DNA of 35,439 nucleotides, taken from Acidimicrobiaceae bacterium. Its GTDB lineage: Bacteria > Actinomycetota > Acidimicrobiia > Acidimicrobiales > UBA8190. The stretch lies in the NCBI GenBank assembly GCA_003151955.1, contig PLZB01000025.1, positions 1-35,439 on the forward strand. The letters run 5' to 3'. This document shows, piece after piece, positions 8,600 through 15,298 of the stretch. Every line of letters starts with the position of its first letter. Position 1 is the first letter of the stretch. The position numbers and the translations under genes are program-made. The notes below the pieces were generated by a model. It ran no database searches. It worked only from the letters and a program-made list of their open reading frames with translations, and was not told the DNA's origin.

Positions 8600-8899
8600 T
8601 CAGCAGCCGATGGCGAATCGGGCGGCGGCACAGAGGGCCTCCAGCTCGTCGCCGGAAAGGCGTCCCACCCGCTCGACCAAGGTCGACTTCGAGAGTGCGG
8701 TGACATTGTCGAGGTTGGCGACACACGTGCGACGGAGACCGCTCACCGGTATCTCGGTCGGAATGTTCCGGATCCGCGTCGTCACCGGCGCCACCAGGAT
8801 CGTGGTCAGGCCGGGAAGTACCGAGTCCCGGGTGATCACGACCACAGGTCGGCGCTTGTCGCCGGGCACATCGGCGAACCAGATCTCACCTCGGCGCAC
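8600..8899 (-). CDS. mazF: MazF/PemK-family mRNA interferase toxin
   Basis: 99 residues with the MazF barrel signature: RRGEIWFADVPG at the N-terminus, RRPVVVITRD, TTILVAPVTT, the TEIPV strand, and VANLDNVTALSKSTL. The Arg of RRP and the Thr of APVT correspond to the catalytic site of ribosome-independent endoribonucleases that cut mRNA at short sequences. The GTG start at 8899 is supported by GGAAGGAG eight bases upstream. It lies 3 nt after the antitoxin stop and runs directly into the GHKL ATPase gene. Confidence 0.92.
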   Translation of the reverse strand: MRRGEIWFADVPGDKRRPVVVITRDSVLPGLTTILVAPVTTRIRNIPTEIPVSGLRRTCVANLDNVTALSKSTLVERVGRLSGDELEALCAAARFAIGC

Positions 8900-8902
8900 C
8901 GT

Positions 8903-9139
8903 TCAGTCTCCTTCCTCGTCCCACGGCAATGACGCCCACACCGACGGGTCCGGATGGGCCATCGTCTCGTCGCCCTGGGGGATCCGCGCGTATCCCTCGG
9001 CATGGACGCGTTCGAGGTGCGCCACGATGAGCGCCTCAAGGGCCTGATCCAGGACCGAAGAAACGTTGGTGCAGCCCGTGAGTTGGAGGGCCTCGGTAAG
9101 CCGGTCCCGGTCGACGGTGGCGGAGACCTTCGTCTTCAT
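8903..9139 (-). CDS. MazE-like ribbon-helix-helix antitoxin
   Basis: 78 residues. The N-terminal strand MKTKVSATVD and the helix-turn-helix RLTEALQLTG / NVSSVLDQALEALI match a ribbon-helix-helix DNA-binding fold. The acidic tail ending WASLPWDEEGD is the type that binds and occludes MazF. The start is set at 9139 because AGGA lies eight bases upstream; the ATG at 9148 has no spaced ribosome site, and the one at 9172 lies within the putative operator. First gene of the operon, 3 nt before mazF. Confidence 0.82.
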   Translation of the reverse strand: MKTKVSATVDRDRLTEALQLTGCTNVSSVLDQALEALIVAHLERVHAEGYARIPQGDETMAHPDPSVWASLPWDEEGD

Positions 9140-9146
9140 GGCACTC

Positions 9147-9165
9147 ATCCTACCATTTGGAGGAT
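9147..9165. promoter_or_regulatory. Inverted repeat, likely antitoxin autoregulatory operator
   Basis: ATCCT at 9147-9151 and AGGAT at 9161-9165 form a dyad, with CC (9153-9154) and GG (9159-9160) also symmetric. A third ATCCT follows at 9171-9175. It lies just upstream of the antitoxin start, where ribbon-helix-helix antitoxins usually bind to repress their own operon. Confidence 0.5.
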
Positions 9166-9204
9166 AGTTCATCCTCTAGTCTGGAGACCAGCGGTCCCGC
9201 CGAC

Positions 9205-9702
9205 TCAGGGGACCCGGCAGGCCCCGTCGATGTCGAAGACCCGGTTGAACCGGCCCAGGGCCAGCCAGGAGGCCACGCAGAGGGCCAGGTCGACAAGCTC
9301 GCCGTCGCTGAAGCTGTCGTGGAGCCGTCCCCAGAAGGCCTCGTCCATGGACAGGTGGTCGCTGCAGTACCGGGCCGCGAACTCGGCCGCCAGCCGCTCC
9401 CGCTCGCTGAACCCCGGCCAGGCCGGGTCGGAGCCGACATGGTCGTAGAACTCCTCGGGGACCTCCCCCGGGTCGGCGGCCCGGCCGGGGACGTCCCGGG
9501 CCGTCCGCCAGTCCCGGCAGAGCTGGCAGTCGTTGATCCGGGCCACCGTGATCCGGGCCGCCTCGAATTCCCGGAGAGGGAGCTCCGACCGCCGGTAGAC
9601 GGCGTCGCTGTAGCCGGAGGCGGCCCCCGAGAGGGCCGGGGCCAGGGTCCCCCAGACGTGGACGAGGGGGTCCTGGCCGGCGGGGACGGTGACACGGGGC
9701 AT
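9205..9702 (-). CDS. Carboxymuconolactone decarboxylase / AhpD-like family protein
   Basis: 165 residues from the ATG at 9702 (MPRVTVPAGQ). An in-frame ATG at 9747 would add 15 residues, and neither start has a clear ribosome site. The core helix REFEAARITVARINDCQLC carries the family CxxC pair (Cys-Gln-Leu-Cys), followed by SERERLAAEFAARY and DLALCVASWLALGRFNRVF, typical of AhpD-fold proteins. The His normally found four residues after the second Cys is replaced by Arg, so a peroxidase proton-relay role is uncertain. It sits downstream of a small zinc-ribbon protein and an alpha/beta hydrolase in the same direction. Confidence 0.82.
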   Translation of the reverse strand: MPRVTVPAGQDPLVHVWGTLAPALSGAASGYSDAVYRRSELPLREFEAARITVARINDCQLCRDWRTARDVPGRAADPGEVPEEFYDHVGSDPAWPGFSERERLAAEFAARYCSDHLSMDEAFWGRLHDSFSDGELVDLALCVASWLALGRFNRVFDIDGACRVP

Positions 9703-9787
9703 GCCAGAGGCTACGGGGTCGAGCAGGCTGTTGTGGACCTTCACCATGCTGGCCGGGGCCGCCCGACCATCCCTGATCCTGCCGCGG

Positions 9788-9970
9788 TCAGACCGGCTTG
9801 ACCTCGACGATCTCCCGGACGCCGGTCACGGCGAAGAAGAGGTGGCACTGGGGGCAGGTCAGGATGGTCTGGAAGGTCCGGCCCTGGCTGTCGACGCCCG
9901 TTCTGCCGTCGACGAGGGGCCCCTCGGTGACGAGGGCGCCGTGGGCGTAGGGGCAGCGTTCGTCGGCCAT
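9788..9970 (-). CDS. Small zinc-ribbon-like hypothetical protein
   Basis: A 60-residue ORF, MADERCPYAHGALV at the start and TCPQCHLFFAVTGV near the end. Cys6, His10, Cys39 and Cys42 are spaced like a zinc knuckle or ribbon. It lies 9 nt after the hydrolase stop in the same direction and 85 nt before the AhpD-like gene. I do not recognise a family; the metal-ligand pattern and fit between neighbours are the evidence that it is real. Confidence 0.6.
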   Translation of the reverse strand: MADERCPYAHGALVTEGPLVDGRTGVDSQGRTFQTILTCPQCHLFFAVTGVREIVEVKPV

Positions 9971-9979
9971 CGGACCAGC

Positions 9980-10906
9980 CTACGGCCCGGCCGGGGAAGG
10001 CCCGGCCAGGGCGGGGGTGACGGCGGCCAGGAAGCGGCCCGGGGCCTCGATCATGGGGAAGTGGCCGACACCCCCGAGGAGGGTGACCGAGGCGTCGGGG
10101 CGGGCCTCGAGGAGGCGGTCGGTCATCGAGACGACGGCGATGGGGTCGTCGACCCCCCAGACGACGGCCAGGGGAGAGGGGTGGTTCTCGATGGCGCCCG
10201 TGTAGCGGTCCTCGCTCCGGCGGCGCTCCTCGACGTAGCGGATGAGCCGGGGGAGCAGGAGGTGGCCGCCGGCCCGGGAGATGAGCTCCCACTGGGCGTC
10301 GAGCTCCCGGCCGTCGACGGCGCTGGCCGGGCTGAAGGTGGCGGCCAGGTTGGCGGCCATCCCGGGGCCGTCGATGAGGCCGGCCCCGGTGAGGGCCTGG
10401 TCGGGGAGGGCCAGGAGGACCTCCTGACCCACGCTGAGCTGGGCCAGGCCGATGTAGATGCTGCCGTTGGTGAGGACCCGGCGGGTGACCTCGACGGGCC
10501 AGGTCCCCTCCAACTGGCGGGCCAGGAGCTCCCCGCCCACGGTGTCACCCATGTCGTGGGTGAGCAGGGCCAGGCGGTCGAGGCCGAGGCCGGCGGTGAA
10601 GGCGGCCACCACGTCGGCCTGGAGCTCCATGGTGTAGGGCCGGTCGGGCTTGGCCGAGAGGCCGTAGCCGGCCAGGTCGAGGAGGACGACCCGGCGACGG
10701 CGGGCCAGGTCGTCGACGACGTGGCGGAAGTCGAAGGAGGAGGTGGGAAAGCCGTGGAGGACGAGGAGGGGCTCGGCCGACTCGGGACCGGCCGGGGGGA
10801 TGTCGACGGTGAAGATGTCGAGGCCGGCCAGCCGGCGGATCTCCCCCCGGGCGGCCCAGGCCGCCACCACCCGGGACCCGGATCGGCGGCTTCTGTCGTC
10901 CGTCAT
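9980..10906 (-). CDS. Alpha/beta hydrolase, epoxide hydrolase / haloalkane dehalogenase-like
   Basis: 308 residues. HGFPTSS (51-57) forms the oxyanion hole strand, and the nucleophile elbow reads THDMGDT with Asp118 in the nucleophile position instead of Ser. Asp253/254 in GVDDP and His282 in GVGHFP complete the triad. An Asp nucleophile is characteristic of epoxide hydrolases and haloalkane dehalogenases, so hydrolysis through an alkyl-enzyme ester is expected. The start at 10906 is chosen because GGAGG sits six bases upstream; an in-frame start at 10981 lacks this and gives an Arg/Gly-rich extension. It diverges from the alcohol dehydrogenase gene across a 128-bp gap. Confidence 0.87.
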   Translation of the reverse strand: MTDDRSRRSGSRVVAAWAARGEIRRLAGLDIFTVDIPPAGPESAEPLLVLHGFPTSSFDFRHVVDDLARRRRVVLLDLAGYGLSAKPDRPYTMELQADVVAAFTAGLGLDRLALLTHDMGDTVGGELLARQLEGTWPVEVTRRVLTNGSIYIGLAQLSVGQEVLLALPDQALTGAGLIDGPGMAANLAATFSPASAVDGRELDAQWELISRAGGHLLLPRLIRYVEERRRSEDRYTGAIENHPSPLAVVWGVDDPIAVVSMTDRLLEARPDASVTLLGGVGHFPMIEAPGRFLAAVTPALAGPSPAGP

Positions 10907-11034
10907 CGTCAGCCTCCACCTCCGGCCCGCCCCAGGCCCGGCCCCGAGCCTGGCACACCGGCGGACGACGGGGCTCCCCATCTGCGAAGCTGGGACCGGA
11001 GACTGACGGGGTCGTCAGGTCCGGGGAGGTCGTC

Positions 11035-12084
11035 GTGGGGGTCGTGCCGGAGACGATGCGGGTGGCGGTCTACCGGGGCCCGGGGGTGGTCGAGCTGGAG
11101 GAGCGCCCCGTCCCCGTCCCGGGGCCGGGGCGGGTCCTGGTCGAGGTGGGCCACTGCGGGATCTGCGGGTCCGACCTCCACCTGATGGTGGAGGGCTGGG
11201 GAAAGCCCGGGATGGTGGGCGGCCACGAGTGGACGGGGACGATCGTGGCGGTGGGGGAGGAGGTCGGGGGGTGGTCCCCGGGAGAGGTCGTGGTGGGGGG
11301 TCCGTCCCCACGGTGCGGCCGGTGCCGGCGGTGCCTCGAGGGGAAACCGGCCCAGTGCCAGAACCGGGAGGAGCCCGTCGAGGAGGGGCTCGGCGCCCAG
11401 GGAGCATTCGCCGACTACCTCGAGGTCGACATCCGGAGCCTCCTCCGGCTCCCCGAGGGGCTCTCACCCCGGGTGGCGGCCCTGGCCGAGCCCCTGGCGG
11501 TGGCCCTCCACGGGATCAGCCGGTCGGAGGTGGCGGCGGGGGACCGGGTCATGGTCTTCGGGGCCGGCCCCATCGGGGCCCTCACGGTGGCGGCCCTGGT
11601 CGAGGCGGGGACCGGGCCGGTGACGGTGGTCGAACCGGACCGGGCCCGCCGGGAGCTGGCCCTCGGCCTGGGGGCGGACGAGGCCCTGGACCCGGTGGAG
11701 CTGGCCCTCTTCCCGATGTGGGAGCCGGAGCGGATCTCGGATCGGGGGGTGGAGGTGGTGCTCGAGTGCTCGGGGAGGAAGGGGGCCATCGAGGCCGGCT
11801 TCCACCAACTCGTCCGGGGGGGGACCCTCGTCATGGTGGGGGCGGGAATCGAGGCCCCGGCCTTCGACCCCAACCGGATGCTCCTGAACGAGCTGACCGT
11901 CCGGGGGTCCTTCGTCTACGACGCCGGCGGCTTCGAGCGGGCCCTCGAGCTCCTGGCCTCCGGTCGGCTCCCCCTGGCGGGCCTGATCGACCCCGTCGAC
12001 GTCCCCCTCGACGGCCTGGGGGCAGCCCTGGCCGACCTGGCCTCGGGCCGGATCGCCGGGAAGGTGCTGGTGACCCCCCGATGA
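11035..12084 (+). CDS. Zinc-dependent medium-chain alcohol dehydrogenase
   Basis: 349 residues with both zinc sites: catalytic Cys44 in GICGSDLH and His64-Glu65 in GGHEW, and structural cysteines 94, 97, 100 and 108 in CGRCRRCLEGKPAQC. The Rossmann motif VFGAGPIGALT and the following acidic VVEPDRARR point to NAD(H). It is similar to sorbitol/threonine dehydrogenase-type MDR enzymes. The GTG at 11035 follows GGGGAGG by five bases; the alternative ATG at 11056 has only a too-close GGAG. First gene of a three-gene operon whose partners are a VOC protein and an LLM oxidoreductase, suggesting oxidation of an alcohol in a small catabolic pathway. Confidence 0.9.
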   Translation: MGVVPETMRVAVYRGPGVVELEERPVPVPGPGRVLVEVGHCGICGSDLHLMVEGWGKPGMVGGHEWTGTIVAVGEEVGGWSPGEVVVGGPSPRCGRCRRCLEGKPAQCQNREEPVEEGLGAQGAFADYLEVDIRSLLRLPEGLSPRVAALAEPLAVALHGISRSEVAAGDRVMVFGAGPIGALTVAALVEAGTGPVTVVEPDRARRELALGLGADEALDPVELALFPMWEPERISDRGVEVVLECSGRKGAIEAGFHQLVRGGTLVMVGAGIEAPAFDPNRMLLNELTVRGSFVYDAGGFERALELLASGRLPLAGLIDPVDVPLDGLGAALADLASGRIAGKVLVTPR

Positions 12085-12524
12085 GCCACCCCTACTACCC
12101 CTCGGGCAATCCCCGGTTCAACCACGTGGCCATGAGCGTCCCCGCCGACCTCCTCGGCCCGGAGGGCCGGGCCGACCTGGTCCGGTTCTTCTCCGAGGTC
12201 CTCGGCTTCGAGGAGATGCCGACGATGACGGTGGAGGGGAAGCGGTTGATCTTCAGCTGTGGCCACTGGGACCAGTTCATCTTCCTCATCGCCGAGGAGG
12301 AGCCCATGGCCTGTCCCCGGATGGACCACTACGGGCTGGCCGTGGGGAGCCCGGCCGAGCTCGAGGGGGTCCGGGACCGGGCCGTGGCCTTCCGGGAGCA
12401 CGACGACCGGGTCGACCTGATCGACATCTCCGTCGACGACCAGGGTCCGGTCAGGATCCACTCCCTCTACCTCGGATTCCTCCTCCCCATGCTCTGCGAG
12501 CTCCAGTGGTGGGAGTTCACGTGA
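12081..12524 (+). CDS. VOC (glyoxalase/dioxygenase-fold) family protein
   Basis: 147 residues. NHVAMSVPA in the first half and DHYGLAV in the second give the two His of a VOC metal site, and the terminal ELQWWEFT supplies a Glu. FFSEVLGFEEMPT and HSLYLGFLL are typical beta-alpha-beta-beta-beta repeats. Only one module pair is present, so the protein is expected to dimerise. The ATG overlaps the dehydrogenase stop (ATGA). Substrate unknown; isomerase, lyase or dioxygenase chemistry is possible. Confidence 0.83.
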   Translation: MSHPYYPSGNPRFNHVAMSVPADLLGPEGRADLVRFFSEVLGFEEMPTMTVEGKRLIFSCGHWDQFIFLIAEEEPMACPRMDHYGLAVGSPAELEGVRDRAVAFREHDDRVDLIDISVDDQGPVRIHSLYLGFLLPMLCELQWWEFT

Positions 12525-13513
12525 CGGTCGCCGGCGGGGGGCTCCGGTTCGGGGTCTTCGTCCCCCAGGGCTGGAAGCTCGAGTACAGGGGCTGGTCCGG
12601 GCCCGACGCCTGGGCCCGGTCGGTGGAGCTGGCCGGGTTGGCCGAGGAGGTCGGCTACGACCACCTCTGGGTCTACGACCACGTCGAGACCGTCCCGAGG
12701 CGGGAGCCGACCCACGTCTTCGAGGCCTTCACCATGCTCTCCGCCCTCTCCCAGCGGACCAGCCGGATCGGCCTGGGCCAGCTCGTGACCTGCAGCTCCT
12801 ACCGGAACACCGGACTCCTGGCCAAGGAGGCGGCCTGCCTCGACGTCTACTCCGGGGGTCGGCTCATCCTGGGCCTGGGGGCGGGCTGGTTCGAGGAGGA
12901 GTACGACTCCTACGGCTACCGGTTCCTGGCCCCCAGGGAGCGGATCCGGGTCCTCGAGGAGTCCCTGACGGTGATCAGACGGCTCTGGACCGAGGAGACC
13001 GTCACCTTCGAGGGGGAACACCTCCAATTCCGCGGCGCCTTCTGCGACCCCAAGCCCGTCCAGGACCTCCCCCCTCTCTGGGTGGGCGGGGGTGGGGAGC
13101 AGGTCACCCTCCGGGTGGCGGCCCGCCTGGCCGACGCCACCAACTGGCAGGTGGGCCTGGACGGGTTCATCCGGAAGTCGGCCCTCCTGGAGCGCTACTG
13201 CGACGAGGCCGGCCGGCCCTTCGGGGCCGTCACCCGGACCCACGGCCCGGACTGCCGGATCTTCGACACCGACGCCGAGGCCCGCGCCTGGTGCGCCCGC
13301 GAGGGTGGGGGCGACCTCTGGGGCCACGACGACCCCGAGGACTACCTCCGGGACAACCTGGTCGGGACGGTCGAGCAGGTGGCGGAGAAGGCCCAGGGCT
13401 TCGTCGACGCCGGCTGCCGGGAGTTCGTCCTCTGGCTCCGGGACCTCCCCGGCGACGAGACCCTCCGCCGGTTCATGGCCGAGGTCGTCCCCAGGCTCGA
13501 GCCCGCCCCGTAA
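12521..13513 (+). CDS. F420-dependent LLM class oxidoreductase (TIGR03560-like)
   Basis: 330 residues. FGVFVPQG at the start, then YDHLWVYDHV, HVFEAFTMLSALSQRTSRIGLGQLVTC in pieces, SGGRLILGLGAGW and the PLWVGGGGE loop are the classic F420-dependent LLM signatures. The GTG at 12521 overlaps the VOC stop (GTGA) and has GGGAG five bases upstream; the earlier GTG at 12506 lies inside the VOC gene. It likely uses reduced or oxidised F420 on a substrate shared with the dehydrogenase and VOC protein of the same operon. Confidence 0.88.
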   Translation: MTVAGGGLRFGVFVPQGWKLEYRGWSGPDAWARSVELAGLAEEVGYDHLWVYDHVETVPRREPTHVFEAFTMLSALSQRTSRIGLGQLVTCSSYRNTGLLAKEAACLDVYSGGRLILGLGAGWFEEEYDSYGYRFLAPRERIRVLEESLTVIRRLWTEETVTFEGEHLQFRGAFCDPKPVQDLPPLWVGGGGEQVTLRVAARLADATNWQVGLDGFIRKSALLERYCDEAGRPFGAVTRTHGPDCRIFDTDAEARAWCAREGGGDLWGHDDPEDYLRDNLVGTVEQVAEKAQGFVDAGCREFVLWLRDLPGDETLRRFMAEVVPRLEPAP

Positions 13514-13517
13514 CCGT

Positions 13518-13622
13518 TCAGCGCTTGTCGACCTGGTTGTCGGTGAGCTCCTTGGCCAGCTCCCGGGCCAGGACGATGGGAGCCCGGAGGTTCACCTCGA
13601 GGGCCCGGTCGATCTGCTCCAG
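13518..13622 (-). pseudogene. Short-chain dehydrogenase/reductase relic (about 34 residues)
   Basis: The minus strand reads LEQIDRALEVNLRAPIVLAR followed by ELAKEL and then TDNQVDKR and stop. The first 26 residues match the conserved SDR segment after the NNAG motif, where an Asn-containing helix leads to the catalytic region. Everything else of a 250-residue SDR, including the cofactor Gly-rich loop and YxxxK, is gone. It happens to share a frame with the 3' part of the PIG-L ORF, so it is now read as that protein's tail. Confidence 0.6.
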
Positions 13623-14396
13623 GCTACGCCCCGTCGACCTCCATGAGCCCCTCCCACCCAACGGGTGGGGGGTCGAGGCGCCAGTACTGCTCGGGGACGT
13701 TGGCCTCGAGGCGCTCGTCGAGGCCGTGGTCCCGACGGAGGGGGGAAGCTGGCTGGCGTAGCAGTCGAGGGCGGCCCGCTTCCGGGCCGGGTCGGGGTCG
13801 AGGGGGACGACGGCGGGGGTGGGCCAGAGGCCCCGGCGGAAGAGCCCGGAGATCCGCCAGGCCAGCAGTCCCGGAACGTGGACGTAGCCGGCGTCCTCGT
13901 AGCAGAGCCAGACGGGACCGGGACCCACGGCGGCCAGGGTGTCCCGGGCCAGGAGACCGGCCCGGTGGGTGGTGTCGTGGTCGGGGTTGGCGATCCCCAT
14001 GGGAAGGACCACGGCGGTGGGGGAGAGGGGCTCGAGCGCCACCACCAGCAAGGCGGCGACCTCCGCCGCCGGAGTCCGGTCCTCGTCCTCCAGGTACTGG
14101 TAGTCGACCAGGTCGAGCCAGACCGGCTCGGCCCCGAGGACGGCCAGGCCACGGCGGTCCTCCTCCCGGCGCAGCGCCAGGATGTCGTCGCCGGGGCGGA
14201 ACCCCCCGGCGGCGTCCCAGTCGGTGGGGGGGTCGGGATAGGCGGGGGGAGCGCCGGCGTAGAGGGTCAGGACGGTGGAGCCGGGGAACCGGGCCAGGAG
14301 GTGGGCCGTCCCCAGGGCGGCGTCGTCGAGGTGGGGGGAGACCACCACGATCCGCTCCAGGGCGGCCGGGTCGACGAGGCCCCAGGGAACCGCCAC
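13518..14396 (-). CDS. PIG-L family deacetylase with frameshifted C-terminus
   Basis: The N-terminal part is a clear PIG-L/LmbE fold: VVVSPHLDDAALG with zinc ligands H22 and D25 (catalytic Asp24), and a distal DHDTTHRAG with another His. These enzymes remove N-acetyl groups from sugar conjugates such as mycothiol precursors or lipid-linked GlcNAc. The frame stays normal to YASQLP. At the six-G run 13740-13745 (plus strand) the reading continues as low-complexity Ser/Thr, while another frame gives RRDHGLDERLEANVPEQYWR and ends at a TAG at 13624-13626, the expected family ending. One missing base would explain this. As sequenced the product is 292 residues and ends in the SDR relic. The GTG at 14396 lies 11 nt after the upstream stop. 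Confidence 0.75.
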   Translation of the reverse strand: MAVPWGLVDPAALERIVVVSPHLDDAALGTAHLLARFPGSTVLTLYAGAPPAYPDPPTDWDAAGGFRPGDDILALRREEDRRGLAVLGAEPVWLDLVDYQYLEDEDRTPAAEVAALLVVALEPLSPTAVVLPMGIANPDHDTTHRAGLLARDTLAAVGPGPVWLCYEDAGYVHVPGLLAWRISGLFRRGLWPTPAVVPLDPDPARKRAALDCYASQLPPSVGTTASTSASRPTSPSSTGASTPHPLGGRGSWRSTGRSLEQIDRALEVNLRAPIVLARELAKELTDNQVDKR

Positions 14397-14407
14397 CAGG
14401 GGTGGCC

Positions 14408-15223
14408 TCAGCCGCCGTTCGGGTCCCAGGCGGTGAAGTCGACGTACCACTTCCCGTTCACCTCGAGGGTCGGGACCGGTGGGGTCCCGCTGCAGGAGAA
14501 GCCCCCGGTGCACTGCTGGAGCGTGACGATGACGTCGTTGCCGCTCGTCACGTCGGTGGGTTGCTGGAGGAGATGGGTGAGCCGCTGGGCCTGGGACACC
14601 ACCTCGGGCCGGTCGCCGAGGTTCCCGGCCACAGCCCGCTGGGTCGGGGCGATGTCGAGGGCGGCGCCGGTGTAGTCGTGGTTGACGAGCCGGGCGTAGA
14701 AGTCGGTGGCGATGGCGTCCGGTGAGCGGTTGACCGAGGGGTGGAGGAGGAAGTAGCCCCCGCCGGCGACGGCCACGACCACCACGAGGACGATCACCAC
14801 CAGGGCGGCCATCGGGAGCCGGCCCCGCTTCCGGGTCGGGGTGGGACCACCCCCGCCCCGGGTGACCATGGCGTAGGGATTGTGGTCGAAGCCGCCGGAC
14901 TGGCCGACGTAGGGGGCGTATGACCCACCTGGAGCGATCGGGCCGGCCCCCGGCAGACCAGGTGGGGGGCCTCCCACGGTGGGGATCTGGAAGGAGCTCA
15001 GTGGTGCCTCCGGGCCCGACGACGACGGGGGAGGCATGGCGTTGCGCCAGTTGGTGGCGCTCAACCCGGTGGCCGGGCCCGTGGTGCTGGGGGCGGGGAG
15101 GGGGGCGAACAGGCCTGTGGACGGTGGGGGAGGGGGGGGAGCGGCTTCGGGGTGGCTCTCGGGCGGGTACCACTTGCCGTCTGATGCCACCCACCATCCC
15201 GGACCCTGGGCGACGTCACTCAT
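14408..15223 (-). CDS. Single-pass membrane protein with DUF2510-like N-terminus
   Basis: 271 residues. The N-terminus QGPGWWVASDGKWYPPE is the DUF2510-like motif frequent in Acidimicrobiia membrane proteins. A long Pro/Gly/Ser-rich cytoplasmic segment (about 20-125) follows, then a basic TRKRGR stretch, a single hydrophobic helix (about 137-160) and an extracytoplasmic domain of about 110 residues with one CTGGFSC pair, ending in VNGKWYVDFTAW. The outer domain resembles the DUF4878/NTF2-like lipoprotein type. GGAG lies eight bases before the ATG. Role unknown; possibly a cell-envelope sensor or scaffold. Confidence 0.8.
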   Translation of the reverse strand: MSDVAQGPGWWVASDGKWYPPESHPEAAPPPPPPSTGLFAPLPAPSTTGPATGLSATNWRNAMPPPSSSGPEAPLSSFQIPTVGGPPPGLPGAGPIAPGGSYAPYVGQSGGFDHNPYAMVTRGGGGPTPTRKRGRLPMAALVVIVLVVVVAVAGGGYFLLHPSVNRSPDAIATDFYARLVNHDYTGAALDIAPTQRAVAGNLGDRPEVVSQAQRLTHLLQQPTDVTSGNDVIVTLQQCTGGFSCSGTPPVPTLEVNGKWYVDFTAWDPNGG

Positions 15224-15231
15224 GGGATGCT

Positions 15232-15260
15232 CTCCGTCGTCGGAGGGTGGCCTCCCACCC
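15232..15260 (-). promoter_or_regulatory. Two adjacent hairpins between LLM and DUF2510-like genes
   Basis: CTCCG (15232-15236) pairs with CGGAG (15241-15245). On the minus strand this second arm contains the GGAG ribosome site of the gene starting at 15223. GGGTGG (15245-15250) pairs with CCACCC (15255-15260). The two stems share base 15245, so they would compete. There is no T tract, so neither is a clear intrinsic terminator. Confidence 0.35.
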
Positions 15261-15298
15261 TGCTCAACGGTATCCGACGGAGCCCGCCGGCGGTGTGA

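Noticed and set aside
13740..13745. Programmed ribosomal frameshifting as the default explanation of the PIG-L break
   Set aside because: PIG-L genes are not known for this, and a homopolymer length error or mutation is simpler. It is kept only as one alternative in the finding.
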